NCBI RefSeq assembly: GCF_002153425.1
Contig: NZ_KZ119600.1
Coordinates: forward strand, 378,835-442,834
From: Litchfieldia alkalitelluris
GTDB lineage: Bacteria > Bacillota > Bacilli > Bacillales > Salisediminibacteriaceae
Direction of reading: 5' to 3'
DNA length: 64,000 nt
Shown here: positions 50,923-58,806 of the stretch, one piece after another
How positions within the stretch are numbered: position 1 is the stretch's first letter
Layout: each line of letters opens with the position of its first letter
Translations under genes and position numbers: made by a program
Notes under the pieces: generated by a model
What the model saw: the letters and a program-made list of their open reading frames with translations, nothing else
Told to the model about the DNA's origin: nothing
The model's database searches: none

Positions 50923-51132
50923 ATGCAAACTCAAAAACCAACTCAACTTTCTTTATATGATTTCAATTTCTGTGAACCGGATCTAGAAGACAGCATCGAC
51001 AATTTATTTACTGAAAACGATATGATCCGTTTCGGAAAGGGTAGGAAAGGTTGGCAAGAGAATGATATAATGTCACTCATGGTTTTCTACTTTAGTATTG
51101 ATTTCGGTAACAAGCCTATATCTTTACATTAG
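50923..51132 (+). CDS. Short hypothetical protein
   Basis: A 69-codon frame with a GAGAGGGG site and start MQTQKPTQLSLYDFNF, then an acidic segment. No family is recognised. It may be the start of a gene cut off by the rearrangements around it, since the frame ends without any clear domain. Confidence 0.35.
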   Translation: MQTQKPTQLSLYDFNFCEPDLEDSIDNLFTENDMIRFGKGRKGWQENDIMSLMVFYFSIDFGNKPISLH

Positions 51133-51142
51133 GAGATTTTTT

Positions 51143-51223
51143 ATGCCTGTACAATGGTATATATCGCAAACCCCTTATTTTGGAAGTTGTTTGACTAGTG
51201 ATCTTAAGTACCAAAGCGCTTAG
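51143..51223 (+). CDS. Possible 26-residue peptide
   Basis: ATG at 51143 has TAGGAG seven to eight bases upstream and opens a 26-codon frame starting MPVQWYISQ and ending DLKYQSA. It has one Cys and no signal helix. It may equally be a gene fragment, like its neighbour. Confidence 0.25.
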   Translation: MPVQWYISQTPYFGSCLTSDLKYQSA

Positions 51224-51299
51224 TTTTAATTCTAATATTACGAATTTTCTTTAATATTTTATAATAACCTTACTGATGGGAAAGTCGTAGTGTAAAGGA

Positions 51300-52045
51300 C
51301 CATGTACCTTAATTTAAGTATCGCTTTTCCTTTAGTTCAATGTAAAGTTCATTGAGAAATTTCTTTTCACCGTAGACTTGGATATCTTCCAATGACAGCT
51401 CGTCTACACCTCCACTTCCTTTCTTTCGTTTCACTCTTTGCCATGCTTCCAATAAGATATCCGGTCGATAGATGTTATCATATAGAGCGTGAAAAAGACA
51501 TATCTTATTCCTTGGCACAAAGATATAATGTTTCCAGAGTTATTAAGATTTGACATTATTGGCGTAGTTTGCCATTTTCTTGACTGGCATTCACTGACTC
51601 TTACCTCCCTCACACATATGAATAAAGTAGGGCTCCTTCCCTGATAACGTTATGTTGTTGTTATCGTCATTGGTACTATGCCCCCTCCCACCATTCCACC
51701 ATTTCGTTTACACTTATATGTTTCTGCTTTACTTCCATAAAGGTAGTGATGAGTAAGGTATCCCCAGTTCCGTTAAACACTGAACAAACGTATCGTTCCC
51801 CATACCCCGAGGGATTATTCGGTGCTGTACTTCCAAGTTCTTCACACCTTCCGTTGGTTTTTGTCTATTGTCCCGAGGCTCAACTTCCCCTTTTCCTTTA
51901 GTTTAGTTTGCTAGCACTATTTACGAGTTACATTTTCACAGAGTTTCAATCTTAGGGTCTCTCCACCATTTGCCTGTCAACTACTGAGCGTCTTGGTACT
52001 TACTCAAATTGAAATTACACCAGTTAGCAATTAACGGTTTGCTGG
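51300..52045 (-). mobile_element. Truncated group II intron, minus strand
   Basis: Read on the minus strand, an RNA-like segment (GGTGGAGAGACCC, CTCGGGACAATAGAC, GTTTAACGGAACTGGGG) leads into a reverse transcriptase frame. At 51518-51309 it encodes AWQRVKRKKGSGGVDELSLE and ELKEKRYLN, the N-terminal RT-0/RT-1 part of an LtrA-type protein, and then stops. Everything downstream (palm, YADD, maturase, domains V-VI) is missing, so the element is dead. Confidence 0.72.
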
Positions 52046-52051
52046 TTACGT

Positions 52052-52092
52052 AAAAAAAATAGTAGTAAGAGATTATTGCTACTACTATTTTT
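52052..52092 (-). terminator. Terminator of the 52143-52271 peptide gene
   Basis: AAAATAGTAGTA and TACTACTATTTT form a perfect 12-bp stem with A/T runs on both sides, so it works in either direction. It lies 50 bp downstream of the peptide gene on the minus strand. Confidence 0.82.
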
Positions 52093-52142
52093 TCTCTCAT
52101 TATGTACTCTGATTTTTCACTTAAACAAAGAATAGAAATGAG

Positions 52143-52271
52143 CTAATGCTGTTCCGGTAAATCATTAAAAGGTTCAAGTTCGTAATAGTCACTAGCATAA
52201 TCATTAGTAATGTTTATGCTAAACACACTAATGAAACATAAAGTTAAGAAAATCTTTCGACATATATCCAT
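52143..52271 (-). CDS. Candidate secreted pheromone precursor (PapR-like)
   Basis: A 42-residue frame on the minus strand, too short for ordinary gene calling. It starts MDICRK, continues with a hydrophobic helix (IFLTLCFISVFSINI) and ends in a polar tail, NDYASDYYELEPFNDLPEQH. The layout, signal-like N-terminus plus short exported tail, is that of RNPP pheromone precursors, and NDLPEQH recalls PapR C-termini such as SDLPFEH. GTGAGGA lies seven bases before the ATG, and a strong terminator follows. The gene is divergent from a PlcR-type regulator 176 bp away. The function is inferred. Confidence 0.72.
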   Translation of the reverse strand: MDICRKIFLTLCFISVFSINITNDYASDYYELEPFNDLPEQH

Positions 52272-52447
52272 TTGGATTCCTCACTTCGTTTAAATTAATA
52301 TCTTGATAAAATCATAGAACAGATATATATAATGTCCAATACACAAAAATTAGCAATTTTCCCAATAAAAGATTAATAAGATGAACAACCTCCAGTTTTA
52401 TGGTAATATTAAAGTAGTATATTAATTTATTAATAGGTGAGGAAAAG

Positions 52448-53332
52448 ATGGATATAAAATATGGTTCCTTAATAAAGGATGCCCGGATTAAAAAAGGGGT
52501 ATCTCAAAAACAATTATCAGATAATATTTGTTCCCAGGGTCTTATTAGTCAAATTGAAATGAATCAAACAATCCCTACAGTAGATATATTTCTTAAAATT
52601 GCATCGAAACTAGAAATTAATCTTGATGTATTAACCTCAAAGAAAGTTGAATTTGATGATCAATATTATTTTTCAGAGTTTATTTTTTTAGTAAATAAGG
52701 CAAAACGTGACAGAAACTATAGAGAGATTCAATTGATCTTAAACGATGAGGAAAGTAACATAATGAAGAAAGGTAGAGATCAAGTTAAACAATTTTTCTA
52801 TTGGCATAAGGGAATTTGTTTTTTTCACCTATATGATGACTTTATAAAAGCGATTATGTATTACAAAAAAGCATTAGGAATAACAGGAAGTTCAATTGGA
52901 CAAGAGTATTTTATTGGTTTAGAATTAGAAATTCTTATTAGTATTGGGATTACATACAGTGCTATTAAAAATCAACCAAAAGCTATTCACCTATTTAAAA
53001 AGGTAAGTAACTCTTTGAGTAAATCTTCAGATATAAACAACAATAAAAAGTTAGAACTTAAGTTGCTTTATAATCTTTCAAAAGCCCACGGTTTAAATAA
53101 AGATTTTTGTCTAGCCCTTAAATATGCCAAGAAAGGAAGAAATATATGTATTTCACATGGGTATTTATACTTGCTAGGTGAATTTAATTATCAAATAGGG
53201 ATTAATTTAATTGAAACAAAGGAAATTGAAAAAGGGGTGGAATACTTGGAACAAGCTATCACCGTTTTTGATATTGAAGGTAAGAAGGTAATGAGTGAAT
53301 TTGTAAATAATAAAATTGAAAAACTTGAATAA
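52448..53332 (+). CDS. PlcR/RNPP-type peptide-responsive regulator
   Basis: A 294-residue protein with an XRE helix-turn-helix (residues 6-62; KKGVSQKQLSDNICSQGLISQIE) and a C-terminal array of TPR-like helices (for example FIKAIMYYKKALGI and PKAIHLFKKVSNSL). Size and plan equal PlcR, which binds a reimported PapR heptapeptide in its TPR groove and then activates transcription. A candidate peptide gene is divergent. AGGTGAGG precedes the ATG. The nearest functional operon downstream is the peptide cluster at 56.3-61.9 kb. Rgg or NprR relatives are the alternatives. Confidence 0.85.
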   Translation: MDIKYGSLIKDARIKKGVSQKQLSDNICSQGLISQIEMNQTIPTVDIFLKIASKLEINLDVLTSKKVEFDDQYYFSEFIFLVNKAKRDRNYREIQLILNDEESNIMKKGRDQVKQFFYWHKGICFFHLYDDFIKAIMYYKKALGITGSSIGQEYFIGLELEILISIGITYSAIKNQPKAIHLFKKVSNSLSKSSDINNNKKLELKLLYNLSKAHGLNKDFCLALKYAKKGRNICISHGYLYLLGEFNYQIGINLIETKEIEKGVEYLEQAITVFDIEGKKVMSEFVNNKIEKLE

Positions 53333-53352
53333 TATATCTTAAGGAGAAGAAT

Positions 53353-53386
53353 AAAAATCTAGCATAAATGTTTGTGCTAGATTTTT
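53353..53386 (+). terminator. Terminator after the TPR regulator
   Basis: AAAAATCTAGCA and TGCTAGATTTTT form a perfect 12-bp stem with a 10-nt loop. Confidence 0.88.
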
Positions 53387-53387
53387 A

Positions 53388-54710
53388 TGCGCTTGGCAAC
53401 GCATCGAACTAATGGGTGAAAGTACCTAACACGCCGAAATGGCGGAAGTGTATAGCAGGTAGTGCATGTCCGTGAGGAATTGTGTGGAGTACCTAAAGGC
53501 AAATCTCGGAACAGACGACTAACCATCATGTTGGCTGACAGAATCGGAGGATCTTGCAAAGGAGGGGGAAGTCCATTGCCACAAGAAGATTCTGTAAGTT
53601 ATGAGGAATTGGTTCGAGGAATTTGATGACGTGACCCAAGGAGATCTCATCATCTCCACTATCTGGTGGTAACTTTCAAACAAGTCCGTGTTGGGCAAGT
53701 TGGGATTACGGGTGGTGAGAAGTCAGAGCAGTGGATATTAGTGAATAGGATCGTCGGAAAAGTTGTAATGTCGAGTGACTTGATGCGAAGCCTGTCTGCC
53801 CATGAAAGAAAAGTAATTCAATTTAGGAAGACGTCATGTGCCAAGCAGAAGCCAATGACGTAGAGCCTAAGAACTGGGGTCGAATAGTAAGTAGACAGTT
53901 TGGGCGGAGTACTTTAGGTATAACTCGGAAAATGCCGTGTGCTAGTCATCCGAGAGAGCCAAGGGAAGGATAAGAACATGAGTGAGCGATTATATCAGAG
54001 GAGTTTTCGTGATGGAGTAAAGTCTACACAAAAGAGAAAATGGTATAGCTTAATAGATAAGGTATGGGCTATATCCAACATGGTATGGAGGAAGCGTTCA
54101 AAGAGGTAAAACGCAATCGAGGATCTGCAGGAGTAGATGGAGTTTCTATCAAAACTTTTGAGCATTGGGGGAAGGACAATGTACAAGTTCTTCAACGTGA
54201 ATTAAAAGAAAAGATTTATAGACCGAGACCTGTAAAGCGTGTATTTATTCCAATACCATATAGAACGAAAAGACCTTTAGGAATACCTAACGTTAGAGGC
54301 CGTGTTGTTCAGGCAGCTGTACGTCGCATTATAGAGCCGATTTTCGAAGACAAATTTTTGGACTGTAGTTTCGGATTCAGACCGAATAAAAGTGTACATA
54401 TGGCTTTAGAGAAAATCCAAAAGGATTTAATGGATGGATTTGTGCACGTAATTGACGATGATCTAAAGGCCTACTTTGATACAATCCCACAGGATAAAAG
54501 GCGGAGTCATCAGTCCATGAGAAGAAAGTGGAAAGGAGATCTCCCTAGTTTGCGTATGGATAAATGGAGAAGCTCTTTGTCAACCCCAGTACATACTGCT
54601 TTATATAATGAATGGTTTGTAGAAATCGGTCTTATCTCACTTGTGAAGCTTTATAATGATCATCATCTCCAGCGGGGATAATCATGGAGGAGCCGTATGC
54701 GATGACCTGT
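53388..54710 (+). mobile_element. Degenerate group II intron, plus strand
   Basis: The 5' RNA part has typical group II intron character (GGGTGAAAGTACC, GCATGTCCGTGAGGAA, GAACAGACGACTAACC) and starts directly after the regulator's terminator stem, a site favoured by some bacterial introns. The encoded reverse transcriptase is broken (next entry), and the 3' end keeps only GGAGGAGCCGTATGCG before similarity fades. Confidence 0.7.
53979..54681 (+). pseudogene. Group II intron reverse transcriptase/maturase, deleted
   Basis: The frame begins MSERLYQRSFRDGVK, shifts near 54080 next to a TATGG duplication, and continues with EEAFKEVKRNRGSAGVDGVS, RPLGIPNVRGRVVQ, CSFGFRPNKSVHMAL and DDDLKAYFDTI (RT domains 0-3). 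After QDK it jumps straight into a C-terminal LYNEWFVEIGLISLVKLYNDH segment; the YADD motif and most of the maturase domain are lost. Confidence 0.78.
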
Positions 54711-54797
54711 CAGACTGTCCAACAAATAATAACCTTCATTTTAACATGAGAATGGATTTCCTTTGTCGAATTAATATATCAAGGGAGATGAGCTCAT

Positions 54798-55958
54798 ATG
54801 CCATTTATAGAAGTTGAAGATAGACATTAAATTCATTATTGTCAAATACGGGAGACTTTGTAGAAGAAGACAATCCTGTCCGACTAATTGATGCTTAAAT
54901 CGATAGTTTGGCCCTAGAAGAATTGGGTTTTCAAGTGTTTTCAGGTACCGAAGCCGGGCAAAAACCATACAGGCGTGAAGATCTTCTTAAGCTCTAACTT
55001 TACTGTTTTATGAACGGTAACCGTTTCTCTCACAAAGATGGAAAAAGAAACGACAAGGAACATAGGAATAATGTGGTTAATTGGAAAGCTACAGCCGGAT
55101 CACGGCACATTATCTGCTTTTATGAAGAATAACAAAATGGCTATAAAAAAGCTGTCTAAGAATTTTACCTTGATGTTAAAAGGTTTTGAGTGATTGATGG
55201 TCAACTTGTCGCAATTAATGGTACAAAACTAAAAGCAAACTGCTGTAAAAACCATCATTTCAATGCCTATATTGTCAATAAGAAACTAGATCATATCGAT
55301 GAGAAAATCAACTATGTATTACTGATCCGGATGCCAAATCCATGAAAAACAACGGGAAACATGAAGTTTATTTTTAATGTTCAAACAGCGGTGGACAGCA
55401 AATACAAACTGATCGTGGACTGCGATACGGTAATGATGTTAACGATCAAGGCTAGCTATCTAATATGGTGAAAAAAACAAAGCAAGTTTCCCATGATCAA
55501 AAAACCAAAATCCTTGCTGATAAGGGCTATTATAATTGCTTTGAAATTATTGAAGTTGTCGACGGAAGCACCGAACTCTTAATTAAGCAAAAAAAAGGAA
55601 AGAAAAACAAAGTAGCAAGCGGATTTGATAAAGAGAACTTTGAATATGATACCATTAACGATCAATATATTTGCCCGTTGGGTTATGAGTTACCTTTTAA
55701 ATGGAATGGAAAACAAGATGGGAAAGAGTATAAGCGTTACACTTTCGAGTCTTACGATATTTTCTGTCAAAAAGAGTCTTGCACTTCTGCCAAAAACGGA
55801 AGGGCGGTAATCTCGGCTATACATACTTTTTAACACGAGGGTTGGCCTCAGTAGGTACTGAGACCACTCTAATTTTTCTTGCTTATAATCTCAAGAGAAT
55901 GATCAAAATAAAGGGATTGAAGGAGCTCGTAGGTCTCTTCAGAAGCCTATATGCATAA
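54798..55958 (+). pseudogene. IS1182-type transposase remnant
   Basis: Reading across several stops and shifts recovers NTGDFVEEDNPVRLIDA, GTEAGQKPYRREDLLKL, the intact stretch 55465-55833 with KTKILADKGYYNCFEI and YICPLGYELPF, and the C-terminal end NLKRMIKIKGLKELVGLFRSLYA. These are IS1182-family transposase parts. No full frame survives. Confidence 0.75.
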
Positions 55959-56220
55959 CACTTCTTTGAGCAAAGTGCATAAACCCATGTTTTCAAGTGT
56001 ACTCCGAATTCAATTGTTAGACTGCCTGATGTCCGGATCACCGAGAGGTGCATGAATAATTTCATTCGCCTACTCTATTTTATTGAGACTATAAATCTTA
56101 CAATACTTAAAGAGATTATAAATATTAATATATTATTTCTTTATTTAATAATAAGAAGTGTAAGTGTTTATACATTGGCTTTTCGTAATGGAAACTTAAG
56201 AAACTGTCTATTTCGGAGGT

Positions 56221-56249
56221 TTAATGAAGGATGTGTTATAGCCTATAAT
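56221..56249 (+). promoter_or_regulatory. Candidate promoter of the peptide operon
   Basis: A perfect -10 TATAAT (56244-56249) lies 17 bp after a poor -35 TTAATG (56221-56226). The predicted start is about 35 bp before the precursor ATG. A weak -35 fits dependence on an activator. The 55959-56220 stretch is A/T-rich without a supported gene. Confidence 0.5.
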
Positions 56250-56257
56250 TCATTGTA

Positions 56258-56401
56258 TAGGAGAGGGAATCGTAGAGGGAGGTGATAACATGAAATTCGA
56301 ATTAAAAGATTCAGTTGCTTTAACTGAGAATTCTAAGTCTTCCGACACAGCTTGCTAATATTTGATATGTATATTTATATTTAATGTTCCCCCCTCTCCT
56401 A
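56258..56401 (+). other. Long-range inverted repeat around the precursor gene
   Basis: TAGGAGAGGG (56258-56267) is exactly complementary to CCCTCTCCTA (56392-56401), extended by one flanking A.T pair. The stem would enclose the ribosome binding site and the whole 22-codon frame and end just before the site for the next gene. Possible roles are message stability or uneven expression. Confidence 0.5.
56290..56358 (+). CDS. 22-residue candidate precursor peptide ending in Cys
   Basis: The frame reads MKFELKDSVALTE followed by NSKSSDTAC and a stop. It has one of the best ribosome binding sites in the window, GGGAGGTGAT six to seven bases before the ATG, and is followed 73 bp later by the carrier protein gene. 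There is no signal helix. The only Cys is the last residue. In context with a MccB/ThiF-like enzyme, which acts on the C-terminal carboxylate of short peptides, it is the likely substrate: MKFELKDSVAL could be the recognition part and SSDTAC the modified end. It is not similar to any precursor I know. Confidence 0.7.
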   Translation: MKFELKDSVALTENSKSSDTAC

Positions 56402-56431
56402 TTAATATCTTTATAAGGAGGTAATGATATT

Positions 56432-56713
56432 TTGATTTCCCTGGAGATCCTAAAAGAGAGAATTATCGATATACTAAAATTACAAATAGACCCATCTTCT
56501 ATATCATTAAAAACTAAATTAATTATGTCAGATCAGTTAGAAATTGATTCATTAGATTTGGTTGACTTAATAGTAACTTTAGAAAGTGAGTTTGACATCG
56601 ATTTAACTGATTTAGATAATAAAAACCTTTATACAGTTGGGGATTTACTTGATACCATTAATAGTAAACTTGAAGATAGGAGTACAGGTTTATATGATGA
56701 TACCAAAATTTAA
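56432..56713 (+). CDS. Acyl carrier protein
   Basis: A 93-residue carrier protein with the phosphopantetheine site EIDSLDLVDL (Ser40) and a four-helix plan; the acidic helix II after DSL is typical. TTG is the start codon, ten bases after AAGGAGG; an ATG nearer that site is out of frame. Its last 20 nt overlap the next gene. As a dedicated carrier in a peptide operon it may present a fatty acyl group to the acyltransferase or hold the activated peptide. Confidence 0.88.
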   Translation: MISLEILKERIIDILKLQIDPSSISLKTKLIMSDQLEIDSLDLVDLIVTLESEFDIDLTDLDNKNLYTVGDLLDTINSKLEDRSTGLYDDTKI

Positions 56714-57830
56714 GAGTACTATAGAAGTAAGAGTTGCTCATAATGATATACATTTTATTGATAATATCAAAAGCACTATAAAGATATTTGAAAGTGAAGA
56801 AAAAGTAGTTGAATTAATAAAGGAAATTGACGGCAGAAATAGTGAAGATGAAATCTATTATAAACTAAAACAAAACTTTGAAGATATTACTTTAGAAGAT
56901 GTCAAAGAAACTTTAGATTCTATGCTTAAATTTGGTCTGATTTCTGATGAATATAAGAATAGTCATCAATATTCCAATCCTATTTTTGAAAAATGGAATA
57001 GACAAATTCTGTTTTGGGATGCCTATGGTCAAGAAGGGATTTCAGGTATCGATATACAAGAAAAACTCTTTAACTCAAATGTATTAATTGTAGGGGTTGG
57101 GGGACTAGGTTCGTGGGTTGGTATGTATTTAACTCAAATTGGTTTAGGGAACATTACAATAATTGATTATGATCATGTAGAAAAAAGTAACTTAAACAGG
57201 CAAGTTCTGTTTTGTGAAAAAGATGTTGGCAAACTTAAAACTGTTGCTGCGAAAGAATCATTATTAAATATAAACTCTTCTATAAATGTTACTACCTATA
57301 ATACTAAGATAGACGATTACATTGTATTAGATGAATATCTAGATGGGATAGATTTTGTTATAAATTGTGCGGATGAACCAAATGTTTTTGATACGGGAAT
57401 GATTGTTGGAAAGGCATGTATGGAAAGAAGTATCCCTCACATTATAGGTGGTGGGTATAATCATCATATAGGAATGTTAGGTCCCACTGTAATACCATAT
57501 AAATCTCCATGTTGGGGATGTTATGAACTCCAACTTAAACTTCCCGAGTGGAGCAGTTATGAAGTGATAAAAAACAGAACCAAAGGGGAAGCGCCAAGTC
57601 TAAATATTTTGACAAGTCACATTGCAAACATTCAATCTTTTGAAATTATTAAAGTACTTACAGGAATAACTCCCCCCACAATGATGGGAAAAAAAGGAGA
57701 AGTCAACTTAAATACTTTAGATACTTCTTATGAAGTATTTAGAAGGCAACCGAATTGTAAAATGTGCGGGAAAGGAAATACATCAGGCAAAAGTGGTAGG
57801 GAAAGGATGTTTACAAATGAAAGAATTTAA
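56694..57830 (+). CDS. MccB/ThiF-type peptide-adenylating enzyme
   Basis: A 378-residue E1-like enzyme. Residues about 8-90 form a small winged-helix-like domain resembling the RRE/peptide clamp of MccB. The E1 core has WNRQILFW (100-108), VGVGGLGSW for ATP (133-141), IIDYDHVEKSNLNRQ (156-170), KLKT (180-183), NCADEP (224-229) and two zinc pairs, CWGC (273-276) and CKMC (355-358). MccB adenylates the C-terminus of a heptapeptide; here the 22-residue peptide two genes upstream is the obvious candidate. Start 56694 has AGGAG eleven bases upstream. It overlaps the next gene by 14 nt. Confidence 0.87.
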   Translation: MMIPKFKSTIEVRVAHNDIHFIDNIKSTIKIFESEEKVVELIKEIDGRNSEDEIYYKLKQNFEDITLEDVKETLDSMLKFGLISDEYKNSHQYSNPIFEKWNRQILFWDAYGQEGISGIDIQEKLFNSNVLIVGVGGLGSWVGMYLTQIGLGNITIIDYDHVEKSNLNRQVLFCEKDVGKLKTVAAKESLLNINSSINVTTYNTKIDDYIVLDEYLDGIDFVINCADEPNVFDTGMIVGKACMERSIPHIIGGGYNHHIGMLGPTVIPYKSPCWGCYELQLKLPEWSSYEVIKNRTKGEAPSLNILTSHIANIQSFEIIKVLTGITPPTMMGKKGEVNLNTLDTSYEVFRRQPNCKMCGKGNTSGKSGRERMFTNERI

Positions 57831-58806
57831 TACAAGGGAGTCAGACTTTTCAACGGGCTATTTTTCTGTAGATAATTTGATCGATAACTATGAATTATCT
57901 AAAAAGCTGAACAGTGTATTAACTTCGGACGAGCTTTTCTGTCACTTCCAAAGAATACAAAAGAGTGAAAATGATTTATTAAGTAATTACTATTTAGAAT
58001 TTTTCAACATAGTTTATGAAAGAATGTATGACACAGACTTGTTTGATAAAGGTTACGATTTAACAGAGTTAGCACGTTTAAATACAGAGTTGCATAAACA
58101 AAAATCATATTTACTTCAATACTATTTGTTAAAACTTACCGAAGAAGAGTTTATAAAAAGTAATTTAAATATTAATGGGTTTAAGTCATTAAAAAAAGTG
58201 TTAGATTCTAATTCAGGAGCTGTATTGTCCTTTTATCACTGGGGTATATTTCAATTGATGATTTTTGCTTTAATAGTGGCTTTTGAAAAACCCGTAGCTC
58301 TATTTGCTAGTAGGGAAGCAACTGAATATCAGCAAAAAGTTTTGGAAATCTATTTTCCTTCAAAGAAACATTTATTTAAAACTCTTCCTATTAGCTTTTC
58401 TTCTATTCGAGAATCTATAAACTTAATAAAACAAGGATATCTTGTCTGTATTTTGCCAGAGTTGAGTGGTTGGGCTGATTCTATACCAATAAAGAATAAG
58501 AAGAACTTTATGGGTTCTAGCGTGGTTACACCTGAAGGAGCCGCTACTTTAAGTGCATATGGAAAAGTTCCTTTATTTAGAGGTTATTTGGAAATATCAA
58601 ATGAAAAAAAAATTTTAATTGATTTAAAACTTATCTCTCCTAAAGTTGAGTTATCAAAGGAAAATATTAGAGAAAACACCTTAAACATTTGGAATGATTT
58701 AGAAAAATTATGCTATCAAAAACCAGCCATGTGGGGTGGCTGGGAGATTTTTGATAGAATTCAAGGGAAAGCTACTGAGGAGAATTTATCCAATGCATAT
58801 AAGTGA
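57817..58806 (+). CDS. LpxL/HtrB-like acyltransferase
   Basis: A 329-residue protein whose C-terminal two thirds follow the lipid A acyltransferase (LABLAT) family: LSFYHWGIFQL (His141), LPELSGWAD, KNFMGSSVVTPEGAATLSAYGKVPLFRGYLE. The family uses acyl-ACP. The catalytic H-x4-D/E motif reads H-x4-Q here, so the acidic partner is missing. A helical N-terminal segment of about 110 residues is not recognised. Bacilli lack lipid A, so the acceptor must differ; the cluster's peptide is the candidate. GGAAAGGA lies ten bases before the ATG; 14-nt overlaps on both sides. Confidence 0.75.
   Translation: MKEFNTRESDFSTGYFSVDNLIDNYELSKKLNSVLTSDELFCHFQRIQKSENDLLSNYYLEFFNIVYERMYDTDLFDKGYDLTELARLNTELHKQKSYLLQYYLLKLTEEEFIKSNLNINGFKSLKKVLDSNSGAVLSFYHWGIFQLMIFALIVAFEKPVALFASREATEYQQKVLEIYFPSKKHLFKTLPISFSSIRESINLIKQGYLVCILPELSGWADSIPIKNKKNFMGSSVVTPEGAATLSAYGKVPLFRGYLEISNEKKILIDLKLISPKVELSKENIRENTLNIWNDLEKLCYQKPAMWGGWEIFDRIQGKATEENLSNAYK

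Noticed and set aside
56052-56285. 77-codon frame upstream of the 22-residue peptide
   Set aside because: It starts at the decayed transposon end, has no ribosome binding site and crosses the likely operon promoter.
56694-57830. Housekeeping ThiF/MoeB
   Set aside because: The RRE-like N-terminal domain, the missing thiS/thiG or moaD neighbours and the coupling to an ACP and acyltransferase argue for a peptide-specific enzyme.
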